Made by a program: the position numbers and the translations under genes. From Arthrobacter sp. OVS8 (GTDB lineage: Bacteria; Actinomycetota; Actinomycetes; Actinomycetales; Micrococcaceae), in assembly GCA_028370155.1 (NCBI GenBank), contig CP116670.1, positions 2,914,001 to 2,978,000 on the forward strand: 64,000 bases of DNA, written 5' to 3'. Below the pieces are notes generated by a model, which did no database searches, was not told the DNA's origin, and was given only the letters and a program-made list of their open reading frames with translations. The first letter of the stretch is position 1. Every line of letters begins with the position of its first letter. Shown in pieces: positions 18,557 through 28,290 of this stretch.

Positions 18557-19045
18557 CTAGCGGCTGCGTTCGCCGGCGGTCTCGACGGTGTGTTCGCCGA
18601 CCCGTTCCGCGGCGGCGTGATCAGCCGTCCGTCCGTGCTCCGCGCCGGCGATCCGGGCCAACAGGTCACGCATTTCGGCCAGCAGGGCCGTGTCCGCCGG
18701 GACCGGTTCCTCCTCCGGCTCCGCAGTTGCGAGGCGCTTCTTGACCATGTGGTTGATTCGGTTCATCGGCGCCACAAAGATGAAGTAGACGACGGCGGCC
18801 GTGATCATGAACGTGACGAATGCCGTGATGACAGCGCCGAAGTCGAGGAAGGTCTTATCGTTCCCCGGCAGGATGGGGAAGCCCAGCCCATTGGTTGCGA
18901 CGCCGCCGGCCGCCGCAATGATGGGGTTCACGATATTGGCCGTAAACGCGCTGACCAGGGCGGTGAATGCGGTGCCGACCACCACTGCGATGGACAGTTC
19001 AATCACGTTGCCGCGCAGGATGAAGTCCTTGAATCCTTTGAGCAT
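18557..19045 (-). CDS. mscL: large-conductance mechanosensitive channel MscL
   Basis: Stretch-activated channel that releases solutes on hypo-osmotic shock. The 162-residue protein opens with the family signature MLKGFKDFILRGNVIELSIA, has the first membrane helix (IAVVVGTAFTALVSAFTANI), a short periplasmic loop and the second helix (VITAFVTFMITAAVVYFIFV). A charged C-terminal helix of about 50 residues (EEEPVPADTALLAEMRDLLA) is slightly longer than average. ATG 19045 follows GGAGGACCCC on the minus strand. The frame is intact and the call is secure. Confidence 0.95.
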   Translation of the reverse strand: MLKGFKDFILRGNVIELSIAVVVGTAFTALVSAFTANIVNPIIAAAGGVATNGLGFPILPGNDKTFLDFGAVITAFVTFMITAAVVYFIFVAPMNRINHMVKKRLATAEPEEEPVPADTALLAEMRDLLARIAGAEHGRTADHAAAERVGEHTVETAGERSR

Positions 19046-19287
19046 GGGGTCCTCCGTGTGCCTTGATGTAACTCGGTGTGCCGTGACCCCGGCGCGGGGA
19101 TCAACCGCTAGACGCTATCACTTCCGCGGCCTTGCCTCCCGACTTGTGTCCGTCTTGTCTTCCGACCTATGCCGGCTCCACTGAATGGATGAAAATGCCG
19201 GGTCCGCGGCCGTCCGGGCGTAAAATCGGGCGAGGATGCCAGCGCCGCCGTCTCAAAAATCCGACCGCGAGAAAGGCGCCTCCACCC

Positions 19288-20343
19288 GTGAAGATGCTTG
19301 CGGAGATGTTCACCATGGCTCCCGGCAACAAGGACCACCAGGTGGCCATCCGGTGCGCCATCGGAGTTTTTGTCCCGCTGATCACGCTGGTGCTGCTGGA
19401 CCGCCTGGACTTGGCGATTTTCGCCTCCTTCGGAGCCTTCGCCGGGATCTACGGCCGCAATGAGCCGCACGCCAGGCGGTTCAGCCGTCAGTTCCTTGCC
19501 GGGGCGCTGATGCTGGTGGTGATGCTGCTCGCCGCCTTGACCGCCCGTGCGGCGGTGGCCATCGGGCTCACGGCCGCGGAGACCATATGGCTCCAGGTCG
19601 TCGCGACCACCCTGGTGGCCGGAAGCTGCTCGCTGATCGTCGCCTGGTGGCGGCTCCGCCCTGCCGGCTCGTTGTTCCACATCTTTGCCTTCGCCGCGAT
19701 CGCATCCATCCCCAACCAGCCGCCGCTCTGGCAGGGCATGCTCGTGGGCGTGCTGACCGTCGCCTTCGCCCTGCTGCTCGGTATCTCCTCCCGCGTGGTC
19801 CGGAGCCGCCGGACGCCGTGGGTTCCGGCCGCCGCGGCAGCCCTGACACCTGCAGAAAGGCGGACGGCCCTGCTCGAAAGTGTCGGCTACCTCGTGGCGG
19901 CGGGCCTGGCCGGAACGTTGGCAACGCTGCTGGGGGAACGGCTGGGTTTCGGCCATAACTACTGGGCGATGGTGGCCGCCGTGGTGCCGCTGGTGGGCCA
20001 CACCACCCGGCACCGCGTCAGCCGCGGGCTGCAGAGAATCGTGGGCACGGCTTTAGGGCTGGTGCTTCTCGCGGCGATCCTGCTCCTCCAGCCCGTCCCC
20101 TGGCAGACAGTCCTCGTGATCGCCGCCTGCCAGTTCGGCGCGGAGATGTTCATCGCCCGCCAGTATGTCCTGGCCCAGATCTTCGTGACGCCGCTGGCCC
20201 TGACGTCGACCCTGCTCGTCGCGCCCGTGCCGCCTGGCATCCTGCTGCGGGACCGGATCTTCGACACTGTCATCGGCGCCGCCGTCGGCATCGCCGTCGT
20301 GCTGGCCCCAACGGTGTGGCGGCGGCTCCGCACACCCTCCTGA
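19288..20343 (+). CDS. FUSC-family (fusaric acid resistance-like) membrane protein
   Basis: Intact membrane protein of about 351 residues with two sets of hydrophobic segments, each opening with the family pattern. The first set has AIRCAIGVFVPLITLVLL and FASFGAFAGIYGRNEPHARR; the second, after a hydrophilic Pro/Ala linker, has GFGHNYWAMVAAVVPLVGHT and RHRVSRGLQRIVGTALGL. Proteins of this group are proposed exporters of aromatic acids, which would fit the aromatic catabolism in the window, but no substrate can be assigned. GTG 19288 is chosen because homology-like sequence begins just after it; ATG 19294, 19306 and 19315 are alternatives. It precedes an ABC exporter operon on the same strand. 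Confidence 0.75.
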   Translation: MKMLAEMFTMAPGNKDHQVAIRCAIGVFVPLITLVLLDRLDLAIFASFGAFAGIYGRNEPHARRFSRQFLAGALMLVVMLLAALTARAAVAIGLTAAETIWLQVVATTLVAGSCSLIVAWWRLRPAGSLFHIFAFAAIASIPNQPPLWQGMLVGVLTVAFALLLGISSRVVRSRRTPWVPAAAAALTPAERRTALLESVGYLVAAGLAGTLATLLGERLGFGHNYWAMVAAVVPLVGHTTRHRVSRGLQRIVGTALGLVLLAAILLLQPVPWQTVLVIAACQFGAEMFIARQYVLAQIFVTPLALTSTLLVAPVPPGILLRDRIFDTVIGAAVGIAVVLAPTVWRRLRTPS

Positions 20344-20414
20344 CGGGCGACACGGGGTCCAAGTGCCCTGTCCCGGCGGCACCGCGCACGGAAGGCTAGT
20401 CTGGACACGACTGT

Positions 20415-21407
20415 ATGGGGCGACTGTGCAAGCCGGCTGGGGGTGCTGTGGAAGTTGCGGAAGTAACAACCAAGGACGTGCTGGACGTCCGGGGGCTCGT
20501 CAGGCGCTACGGGGACCTGACCGCCGTCGACGGTGTTTCCTTCCACATCCGTGCCGGGGAGACCTATGGCCTGCTGGGACCCAACGGCGCGGGAAAAACC
20601 ACCATCATCTCCATGGTCGCCGGCCTGATCCCGGCCAACGAGGGCTCCGTCCGGGTGGCGGGCCGCGACATGACCCCGTCCGAGACGGAGGCCAAGCGGG
20701 TCATCGGCCTGGTCCCGCAGGAACTGGCCATCTACCCGGACCTGACGGCCCGGGAGAACCTGAAGTTCTTCGGCCGGCTGCAGGGACTCACGGGCAAGGA
20801 CCTCACGCGGCGCACCAACGAGGTACTGGAACTGATCGGGCTGAGCGACCGTGCCGGCGACCTGACCAAAAAGTACTCCGGCGGCATGAAACGCCGGCTG
20901 AACATCGGCATTGGACTGCTGCACCGGCCCGCGCTGCTGATCCTGGACGAACCGACCGTCGGAGTGGATCCGCAGTCCCGCAACTCCATCCTCGAATCCG
21001 TGGAACGGCTGTCCGACGAAGGCATGGCGGTCCTCTACACCACCCACTACATGGAGGAAGCCGAGCGGCTCTGCGACCGGATTGCCATCATCGACGAGGG
21101 CCGGTTCCAGGCCGAGGGCACCCGCGACCAGCTGATCACCCTCACCGGCGGGGTGGACCGGATCAACCTCCGCGGCGGCGGCAGCACGTCCCTGGCCGCG
21201 GAGGCCCTGCGCGCGCTGCCGGCCGTGCAGCACGTCGACAGCGACGGTGCCGGACTTATGCTCACCGTCAGCGACGGACCCACGGCACTCGCGGGGATCG
21301 TGACCGGCGCCGGTGACGCCGGGATGTCCGTAACGTCCGTGGAGATCGTCCGGCCCGACCTCGAGTCCGTTTTCCTGCACCTCACCGGCAAAGCGCTGAG
21401 GGACTGA
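20415..21407 (+). CDS. ABC-2 type exporter ATP-binding protein
   Basis: Intact 330-residue ATPase of the DrrA/CcmA group. Walker A is GLLGPNGAGKTT, the signature is KYSGGMKRRLNIGIG and Walker B is ALLILDEPTVGVDPQSRN, followed by the H-loop LYTTHYMEEAERL. The C-terminal 90 residues are the small regulatory domain of drug/lipid exporters. It is followed after one base by two permease genes, so the exporter is one ATPase with two different permeases. The start is uncertain within the first 15 residues; ATG 20415 is used. Substrate unknown. Confidence 0.9.
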   Translation: MGRLCKPAGGAVEVAEVTTKDVLDVRGLVRRYGDLTAVDGVSFHIRAGETYGLLGPNGAGKTTIISMVAGLIPANEGSVRVAGRDMTPSETEAKRVIGLVPQELAIYPDLTARENLKFFGRLQGLTGKDLTRRTNEVLELIGLSDRAGDLTKKYSGGMKRRLNIGIGLLHRPALLILDEPTVGVDPQSRNSILESVERLSDEGMAVLYTTHYMEEAERLCDRIAIIDEGRFQAEGTRDQLITLTGGVDRINLRGGGSTSLAAEALRALPAVQHVDSDGAGLMLTVSDGPTALAGIVTGAGDAGMSVTSVEIVRPDLESVFLHLTGKALRD

Positions 21408-21408
21408 G

Positions 21409-22574
21409 ATGCACGGACTGTGGACCATGGTCGCGAACGACCTGCGGCAGCGCATCCGGGACAAGTCCGTCTTCATCTTCTCCTCATCGTCCCGCTCGCA
21501 CTCATGGGAGTGCTGAGCCTCGTGTTCGGCGGCCTCGGCGACGACACTGTTGACCTGCAGCCGGCCACCGTAGTGGCCAGCGCGGACGACGCCGACCAGC
21601 TGGGTGCCGCGCTGCTCGGCGCCGTCGAATCCTCGAGATCATGGACGTGACCATCAAGCGGGTCCCGGCCGCGGATGTCCGCGGCGAGGTGCAGGCCAGC
21701 GGCGCCGAGCTCGGCATCATCATTCCCGAGGGTTTAGCGACGCCGCGCTGTCCGGGCAGCCAGCGTCGGTGCAACTGGTCGAGGGCGGCGACGCCACGCT
21801 CGAATCCGGCGTGCTGATCTCCGTGGTCCAGGGGTGGTGGACCAGATAGCCGCCGGAACGGTGACCGCCGCAGCCGGCGGCATTGCCGGGCTGCCGCACC
21901 AGGATCTCGCGGCGCTTGCCCAGCAGGCCGCGGCCGGGCCGCCCCTGCTGACCCTGACCGAAGGGCAGGCCGCCGCCGAACAGCTCTCGCTCCGCGGCAC
22001 GCTTGTCGCCGGCCAGGCCGGGCTGTTCCTGATGTTCACCGTCGGTTTCGGCGTGTTGGGCCTGCTCGCGGAGCGGAGCAGGGCACGCTGGCCCGGCTGC
22101 GGTCGATGCCGGTCACCGCCGGCACGGTGATCACGGCCAAGGCCTGCACCGGCTTCATCCTGGGCGCTGTTGCCACCACCGTCCTGCTGACGGCCGGCTC
22201 GCGGCTGTTCGACGTCTCCTTCGGATCTCCGCTGGTGGTGGCAGCCCTGATCCTGTGCGTCGCGACCGCTGCGACCAGCCTCACGTTCGTGGTCGCCCGG
22301 CTGGTCCGGACGGCTGAGCAGGCGAACGTGGCTCAGTCCATCCTGGCGATGGTGCTGGGGATCGCCGGCGGCGCCTTCTTCCCGGTCCAGGGCACCGGCT
22401 TCGCCGCAACGCTGCTGGACCTCAACCCCATCGGCGCGTTCATCCGGGGACTGGGGATCTCAGCCGGCGGGGAACCCTCGGCGACGTGACGGGGCCGATC
22501 GCGGTGATGCTGGCCTTCGCCGCGGCCGGGCTCGTCATTTCGCGTTTCCTGCCGGACCGGGGGCGCAGGCATGA
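21409..22574 (+). CDS. ABC-2 type exporter permease, first copy (heavily frameshifted)
   Basis: Permease of about 390 residues reconstructed through seven frame changes, each one lost base (near 21480, 21636, 21733, 21830, 22080, 22475 and 22565); the sum gives an exact number of codons. It opens MHGLWTMVANDLRQRIRDKS, has a first membrane segment (LLIVPLALMGVLSLVFGGLG), a soluble extracytoplasmic part (GAELGIIIPEG, SVQLVEGGDATLESG) and a C-terminal membrane block (LFLMFTVGFGVLGLLAERS, AFFPVQGTGFAATLLDLNPI). The expected end is the TGA in the ATGA at 22571-22574, where the second permease begins. This gene has the densest errors of the window. Real decay cannot be excluded from sequence alone. 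Confidence 0.7.
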
Positions 22575-23731
22575 ACACCCTGGCCGCGATCGCCGCGGTG
22601 GAACTGCGGCGCTTCCTGCGGGACAAGTCGAACATCTTCTTCGTGTTCATCTTCCCCTCATGCTGATCCTGCTGCTCGGTTCGCAGTTCGGTGCCGGCAG
22701 CGGCCAGGCCCGGTGGTCATGTCCGGACCCGGTTCCGCTCTGTCCCGGGCCCTGACCGCGGAGCTTGAGGCGTCCGGAGCCGACGTCACGGCGACCGGCG
22801 CGGACGCGGCCCGGACGGACCTCAGCCGCGGACGCGCCGACGTCGGGCTGTTCCTTGACGACGCCGACGCGGAGGCGTTCGACGCCGGGCGGCCGGCGGA
22901 GCTCGACGTCGTGATGGCGCCGGAATCCGGGGCGCAGGCCGTGCTGCAGCAGGTCCGCACCGCCGTGCAGGCGGTGGGCCTGGAGCGGGGCCAGCTCGCC
23001 GCCCTCAGTAGCGCCGGCGTTCCCGAGGAGCAGGCCGGCACGGCCCTGGACCAGGCCGCCGCACAGGTGGCGGCGCCGACGGTGGAGATTGTGGACACAA
23101 ACGATGTCGAGCAGGAATTCCGGGGACTGGGCCGGTTCGATCTCGGCGCCTCGCAGCAACTGCTGCTCTTTGTGTTCCTCAGCTCGCTCACCGGTGCGGC
23201 GACGCTGATCCAGGCGCGGCGCTATGGTGTGGTGGGCCGGGTCATGTCGGCCCCGGTCTCCAGCGGCCAGGTGGTCGCGGGGCAGGCGCTGGGACGGTTC
23301 GCCATCGCGTTCGTCCAGGGCGGCTTCATCATGGTGGGCACCGCGCTGCTGTTCGGCGTGGACTGGGGCAATCTGTGGTTGTCCGGCCTGGTCTTGGTGA
23401 TCTTCTGCGCCGTCTCGGCCGCCGCCGCGATGATGATCGGCTCGGTGATGGACAACGACACCGCCGCAGCGGGCGTCGGCGTGGGCGGCGGGCTCGTGCT
23501 GGGCGGCCTGGGCGGCTGCATGGTGCCACCCGAGTTCTTCCCGGAAACCCTCGCCGCGATCTCCTCGCCACTCCGCACCGCTGGGCCTACGATGCGCTGG
23601 CCGACATCCAGCGCCACGAGGGCACCTTCGCGGATATCCTGCCCCAGCTGGGAGTCCTGGCGGGCATGGCCGCGGCGCTGCTCGTGCTGGGCGCCTGGCT
23701 CCTGCGACGGAGCCTCAACCGGGCCCTCTGA
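22571..23731 (+). CDS. ABC-2 type exporter permease, second copy (frameshifted)
   Basis: Second permease, about 387 residues, starting by ATGA overlap. It opens MNTLAAIAAVELRRFLRDKS, strikingly like the first permease, so the pair probably arose by duplication. Three frame changes (near 22655, 22710 and 23580) each fit one lost base. Membrane segments include LMLILLLGSQFGAG, QQLLLFVFLSSLTGAATLIQ and a block ending LGGCMVPPEFFPETLAAISS, which is the usual ABC-2 C-terminal motif region. The middle soluble part is about 150 residues. The C-terminus VLGAWLLRRSLNRAL ends at the TGA 23729-23731, close to the convergent transporter gene. Confidence 0.75.
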
Positions 23732-25005
23732 CGGCCGGCGCGCCGCAGCCTGACGGGCTAGATTTCGGCGGGGGCGGCTCCTCGTGACCTCAGCAGCTGC
23801 CGACTCGCTGTGCGGGACTCGCTGCGGCACGATTGCCAGTGCGGCCACGGCAATCACGGCCGCTGCGGCGAAGACGTAGAAACCCCAGGGGTAGGCGATG
23901 CCGGCGGCTACCAGGGTGCCGGTGACGGCGGGACCCAGGATGGCGCCCAGGCGGCCGACGCCCGCGGAGTAGCCCAGGGCGGTGGCCCTCAGCCGGCTGG
24001 GGAAGAGCTGGCTCACCCAGGCGTAGACCAGGACCTGTGAGCTGAAGACGAAGACGCCGGTGACGAAGACAGCCGCGTTGAGAAGCAGTTCATTCTGCAG
24101 CTTGATGCTCAGCACGGCAAGGAGGACGGCCGACAGGCCGAACCACAGCAGGACCACCTTTTTGGCGCCGTGCTTGTCCGCGAGGACGCCGGCGACGACG
24201 AGCCCGACGACGGCGCCCACGTTGAGCACCAGCAGCTGCCCGATGCCGGCGGCGATGGAGTAGCCGGCGGAGGCCATCAGCTGCGGAAGCCACGTGTTCA
24301 GGCCGTAGACGAGCAGCAGCCCCATAAAGGACGCGACCCCGATTCCGATGGCCACCACGGGGTAGGGCTTCCTGGCGAGGTCGCGGAAGCTCGCCGCCTG
24401 CTCCGGTTCAGCGGCCTGGCGGACCGGCGGCAGGGACTCGGGCAGTTTGAACCACAGGAACGGAAGCAAGGCCAGCCCGGCAGCGCCGCCGATGATGAAC
24501 ATCATCCGCCAGTTCGGGATCAGCACGAGGGCCAGGAGGGCCGTGAGGACAGCGCCGACGTGGTAACCGGTCATGGTCCTGGTGGTGGACCGGCCGGCCG
24601 ACCCCTCCTTCGTGGCGTAGTCGTTCATGTAGGCCAGCGCCGCGGGCAGGCAAGCGCCGAGGCCCACGCCGGCCAGCAGCCGGAAGATGCTGAACACCAG
24701 GACGTTGGGGGCGATCACGATGGCGAGCGTGAAGAGGAGAACCAGGCAACGCAGGCGATCAGCAGCCGGCGGCGGCCCAACCGGTCCGAGAGCGGGGCGA
24801 TGAAGAGCGCGCCCAGGCCCACGCCCACCAGGGAAATCGTGGCGGCCAACGTGGCTCCGACGGCGTCGAACCCGAGTTCCTGGGTTTTGATCAGTGTCGG
24901 AATGACGGTGCCCAGCACCACCAGGTCGAAACCGTCAAGCACCATGGCCAGCCAGCAGAGCCAGACAGGCCAGCGGGAAGTGCGGTCAGCGGACGTCATT
25001 GGCAT
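23715..25005 (-). CDS. MFS transporter, aromatic acid:proton symporter (AAHS) family (frameshifted)
   Basis: Twelve-segment MFS permease of about 430 residues for uptake of aromatic acids such as 4-hydroxybenzoate, benzoate or protocatechuate. The N-terminus SRWPVWLCWLAMVLDGFDLV with the family D-G-[FY]-D motif, and the loop LSDRLGRRRLLI, place it in the AAHS group. FPSRLRATALGYSAGVGRLG is the typical late loop. The frame changes near 24735 and again near the C-terminus; with one further lost base it stops at TGA 23717-23715, with two more at TAG 23760-23758, so the exact end is uncertain. The uncorrected frame runs on antisense to the permease gene, which I reject. ATG 25005 has GAGG five bases upstream. 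Divergent from the IclR gene. Confidence 0.85.
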
Positions 25006-25149
25006 GGCAACCTCGAAGATAGGGCTCGGCGTCGAGCGGTACGAAGGCGAAGAATTGAGCGGGGCTTCCGGTGCGCGGCAACGGGCATCCGGGCAGCATC
25101 CGACCTGAGAGTTGTATCACCGGAGGGTGTAACGTGGGACACCTGAAAC

Positions 25150-25163
25150 CATTCAATGGAATG
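25150..25163. promoter_or_regulatory. palindrome in the transporter/IclR divergent region
   Basis: CATTC-AATG-GAATG, 26 bases before the IclR start and 145 bases before the divergent transporter start. Its halves resemble the halves of the longer palindrome at 25944-25962, so it is a candidate operator for the IclR protein. Confidence 0.4.
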
Positions 25164-25189
25164 AGGGCTCCGCCCGGGAAGAAGGAAGC

Positions 25190-25969
25190 ATGGCCAACTC
25201 GGGCTCCGGAGATTCCGTGGTGGACCGCGTGGTGCGGGTCATTGCAGCATTTCCGGAAGGCTCCAATGTCCTGCAGCTGAAGGAGCTGGCCGCCCGGGCC
25301 GGGCTGCCCCTGACCACGGCGCACCGGTTGGTCCGGCAGCTTGCCGGCCATGGCCTGCTGGAGCTGGGAGCCGGCGGTTCCGTGCGGCTGGGGCTGCGCC
25401 TGTGGGAGCTCGTAAACCGGAATTCACCCACCTTGGAACTCCGGCAGGCGGCCCTGCCGTTTATGGAGGATATCCAGCAGGTGCTGAACCAGAATGTGAA
25501 CCTGGCCGTGCTGGACGGCAGCGAGGTGCTCTTTGTGGAGCGGCTCTCGCGGCGGGGTTCGGTGGCGAACCGGGCGCAGGTGGCCGGACGCATGCCGGTT
25601 CACGTGTCCTCCGCCGGGCTGGTGCTGATGGCCAACCAGCCCAGGCACGTGCAAGCCGAGTATGTCGGAGGCTTCGCGGATCCCGCCGGAAGGCTGACAG
25701 TGGACGAGCTGCGCCGCCTGCTGAGCGAAGCGGCCCACCAGGGCTATGCCCAGCTGGCCGGCGTGGTGGACCCGGACACCCGGGGCATCGCCGTTCCGGT
25801 GACGGACCGGAAGAAGCGCACGGTGGCCGCCATCGGCGTCGTGGTCCCCCTGCATGAGACGCGCCTGCAGGCGCTGGTGCCCGCCCTGCAGACCGCAGCC
25901 CGGGGCATCGGACGCCGGCTGGGTGAATCGCAAAGCGCCGCTGAATTCCGTTCAACGGAATTGCTGTAA
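25190..25969 (+). CDS. IclR-family transcriptional regulator, probable pobA/transporter regulator
   Basis: Intact 259-residue IclR protein. A winged helix-turn-helix fills about residues 8-65 (LQLKELAARAGLPLTTAHRL), then the effector domain with the usual LNQNVNLAVLDGSEVLFVER and RGIAVPVTDRKKRTVAAIGV. GAAGGA precedes ATG 25190. It lies between the divergent aromatic-acid transporter and pobA on its own strand, the normal place of PobR-type regulators. A 19-bp palindrome lies over its last codons, upstream of pobA. It is a different paralog from the IclR gene at 1923. Regulation of pobA and the transporter in response to 4-hydroxybenzoate is inferred from position. Confidence 0.8.
   Translation: MANSGSGDSVVDRVVRVIAAFPEGSNVLQLKELAARAGLPLTTAHRLVRQLAGHGLLELGAGGSVRLGLRLWELVNRNSPTLELRQAALPFMEDIQQVLNQNVNLAVLDGSEVLFVERLSRRGSVANRAQVAGRMPVHVSSAGLVLMANQPRHVQAEYVGGFADPAGRLTVDELRRLLSEAAHQGYAQLAGVVDPDTRGIAVPVTDRKKRTVAAIGVVVPLHETRLQALVPALQTAARGIGRRLGESQSAAEFRSTELL
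25944..25962. promoter_or_regulatory. 19-bp palindromic operator candidate upstream of pobA
   Basis: AATTCCGTT-C-AACGGAATT is a palindrome with 9-bp arms and a single central base. It covers codons near the end of the IclR gene and stands about 100 bases before the pobA ATG. IclR regulators bind palindromes of this size, so autoregulation and control of pobA are likely. Confidence 0.6.
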
Positions 25970-26060
25970 CGTGTGTCCTTCCTCCGGCCCCAGACTGTTA
26001 GCGAGCAGATCCATCCGGCCCGGACACTAAGCCGCGGCCCCGCAACGGAGCGAGGACACC

Positions 26061-27247
26061 ATGGCGAACCGCAAAGCCATCAGCACCAAGGTCGCGATCA
26101 TGGGGCCGCCCGGCAGGGCTCATGCTGTCCCACCTGCTGGCCAAGGCGGGGATCGAATCCACCGTGATCGAGCTCCGCAGCCGTCAGGAAATCTCGGAAA
26201 CCGCCCGCGCCGGCATCCTGGAACACGGCTCGGTGAACCTGCTGGTGGACAGCGGAGTCTCGGACCGGGTGCTGCGTGACGGCGACCGGCACGACGGGAT
26301 CGAACTGCGCTTTGACGGTGAAAGCCACCGGATCGACTTCAAGGAGCTCGTGGGGAGTCGGTCTGGCTGTACCCGCAGACCGACGTCTTCATTGATCTCG
26401 CCGCACGACGCGAGGCCGACGGCGGCGACGTCCGGTACGGCGTCACGGACACCTCCTCCATGATCTCGAGGGTGCGCCGAAGGTCTGGTTCACCGACGCG
26501 GAAGGCGTGGACTACGAACTTCAGGCCGACTTCGTCGCCGGAGCCGACGGGTCCCGCAGCCAGGCCCGTTCCGCGATCCCCGAAACCCGGCGTCAACGGT
26601 ACGTCCACGAATACCCGTTCGCCTGGTTCGGCATCCTCGCCGAAGCGCCGCGCAGCTCCGATGAGCTGATCTACGCCAATTCCGCGAATGGCTTCGCCCT
26701 GATCAGCCAGCGGACCGAGACCGTCCAGCGGATGTACTTCCAGTGCGATCCGAACGAGGACGTCAACAACTGGAGCGATGACCGGATCTGGGAAACGTTC
26801 CGCAGCCGGGTGAACGGCAACGGCTTCGAACTCAAGGAAGGGCCCGTCATCGACAAGACGGTCCTGAAGTTCCGCAGTTCGGTCCTCGCCCCGATGCGGC
26901 ACGGCAGGCTCTTCCTCGCCGGCGACGCAGCGCACACCGTCCCGCCGACCGGGGCCAAGGGCCTGAACCTGGCGCTGAACGACGTCAAGGTCCTGTTTGA
27001 AGGCCTCGACAGTTTTTACAAGAGCGGAAACGCTGCGCTCCTGGATGCCTACAGCGACCGTGCCCTGGACCGGGTCTGGAAGGCGCAACAGTTCTCCTAC
27101 TGGATGACGTCCATGCTGCACACGCCGGCCGGCGCGGACGACTTCGCCCGAGCCCGCCAGCTCGGCGAACTCAACTCCGTGGTGTCATCCCGCCACGGCC
27201 GGGCCTACCTCGCCGAGGCCTACACCGGCTGGCCGGGATCGCATTAG
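26061..27247 (+). CDS. pobA: 4-hydroxybenzoate 3-monooxygenase (frameshifted)
   Basis: FAD- and NAD(P)H-dependent enzyme that converts 4-hydroxybenzoate to protocatechuate. The corrected length, 396 residues, matches the family. The FAD motif GAGPAGLMLSHLLAKAG, RAGILEHGSVNLL, the DG motif GADGSRSQAR and GDAAHTVPPTGAKGLNLAL are all present. Four single-base losses are needed: two close together near 26104 (within the first FAD motif), one near 26352 and one near 26466. From 26507 the frame is clean. ATG 26061 follows GAGCGAGGACACC. It lies 91 bases after the IclR gene and downstream of a strong palindrome. The p-hydroxybenzoate specificity follows from overall motif agreement and context. Confidence 0.9.
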
Positions 27248-27364
27248 GGCGTCTGCCGACACTCCGGAAGGCCTACATATTTCCATCGACACGCTCCGTG
27301 GCCAGGACTAGCCTTTAACCGTCCCAGCACGACCCGACAACGACGACGGAGAGGTGTCCAAATC

Positions 27365-27757
27365 ATGGGAACCGCAGAAAATGTTGAACTGGTCCGGCGG
27401 GGGTACGAGGCCTTCAACGCCGGGGATATGGCGACCCTCAGCGAGATATTCGCGGAGGACGCAGTCTGGCACGCAGCCGGAGGCGGCGTGCTGTCGGGAA
27501 CGAAGCAGGGCCGAGACGCCGTCCTGGCGTATTTCGGCGAATTGGGAGCGCGCAGCCAGGGTTCATTCCAAGCCGACGTCCAGGACATTGTCGGCGGGGA
27601 AAAACACACAGTCGCGATCCAGCAGACCCACAGCGAGAGCAACGGCAAGACACTCGATACGGGCACCGTCATTGCGTTTGTGGTCCGCGGCGGAAAGATT
27701 GCCGAGGGCCGCGAGTACTCCGAAGACACCGCCAAGTGGGACGACTTCTGGGCGTAG
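27365..27757 (+). CDS. SnoaL/NTF2-like protein
   Basis: Intact 130-residue protein with the NTF2-like cone fold pattern: ENVELVRRGYEAFNAGDMAT helix, then FAEDAVWHAAGGG, a beta-rich centre and the closing strand GGKIAEGREYSED. Members of the SnoaL group act as small isomerases, hydrolases or ligand-binding proteins; no specific reaction can be inferred. GGAGAGG before ATG 27365 gives a good start. It stands alone after pobA and converges on the thioesterase gene. Confidence 0.75.
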   Translation: MGTAENVELVRRGYEAFNAGDMATLSEIFAEDAVWHAAGGGVLSGTKQGRDAVLAYFGELGARSQGSFQADVQDIVGGEKHTVAIQQTHSESNGKTLDTGTVIAFVVRGGKIAEGREYSEDTAKWDDFWA

Positions 27758-27772
27758 CGGCCCCGCCGCCGC

Positions 27773-28206
27773 CTAGTCCTCTTCGAGTGTCTCGGTCAGG
27801 TGATGGGTCGGGATCCGGTCCCGGTCATAGGTGATCTCGGTGTACCCGTGGGGGCGGGCTTGCCGTGCGGATCGAGGTTCACAAAAACAATCTCTTCGAT
27901 GGTGAGGATGCTTTGCCGGGTGATCATGTTCCGGACCTCGGCGCGCATGGTCAGCGACGTCCGGCCGAAGCGGGTGGCCGTCAGCCCCATCTCGATCAGG
28001 TCGCCCTGGACGGCCGAGCTGACGAAGTTGATCTCGGAAATGTACTTGGTCACGGCCCGGCCATTGCCGAGTTGCAGGATCGCGTAAATCGCCGCTTCCT
28101 CGTCGATCCACTTCAGCAGGCTTCCGCCGAACAGCGTGCCGTTCGCGTTGAGGTCTTCGGGCCGCACCCACTTGCGGGTGCGGAAGGTGATGTCGGCCGA
28201 TTCCAT
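27773..28206 (-). CDS. acyl-CoA thioesterase, hotdog fold (YciA type; frameshifted near the end)
   Basis: About 144 residues. WVRPEDLNANGTLFGGSLLKWIDE-type text holds the N-x-x-G-x-x-F-G-G motif and the catalytic Asp-Glu region of acyl-CoA thioesterases, which cleave acyl-CoA to free acid. The core is intact; near 27855 one base is missing after HGKPAP, beyond which the other frame gives HGYTEITYDRDRIPTHHL and the stop at 27773-27775. The uncorrected frame ends shortly after with an unrelated tail. The chain-length preference is unknown. It is convergent with the SnoaL-like gene and divergent from the flavin monooxygenase. Confidence 0.8.
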
Positions 28207-28290
28207 AGTGCGAGATTAGCCGACACTTGCAGGCCGGGGTGCTGTGTGACGGTAACCCGCAGGCACCGGCGCCGGCCGTAGACTCTGGGC

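Noticed and set aside
19108..21476. Long minus-strand open frames opposite the FUSC-like and ABC ATPase genes
   Set aside because: Same reason; the plus-strand genes carry membrane segments and Walker motifs, the minus frames show no family pattern.
23222..23714. Extension of the aromatic-acid transporter frame into the exporter permease
   Set aside because: The extension is antisense to a conserved permease and loses all hydrophobic pattern; a missing base near the true stop explains it.
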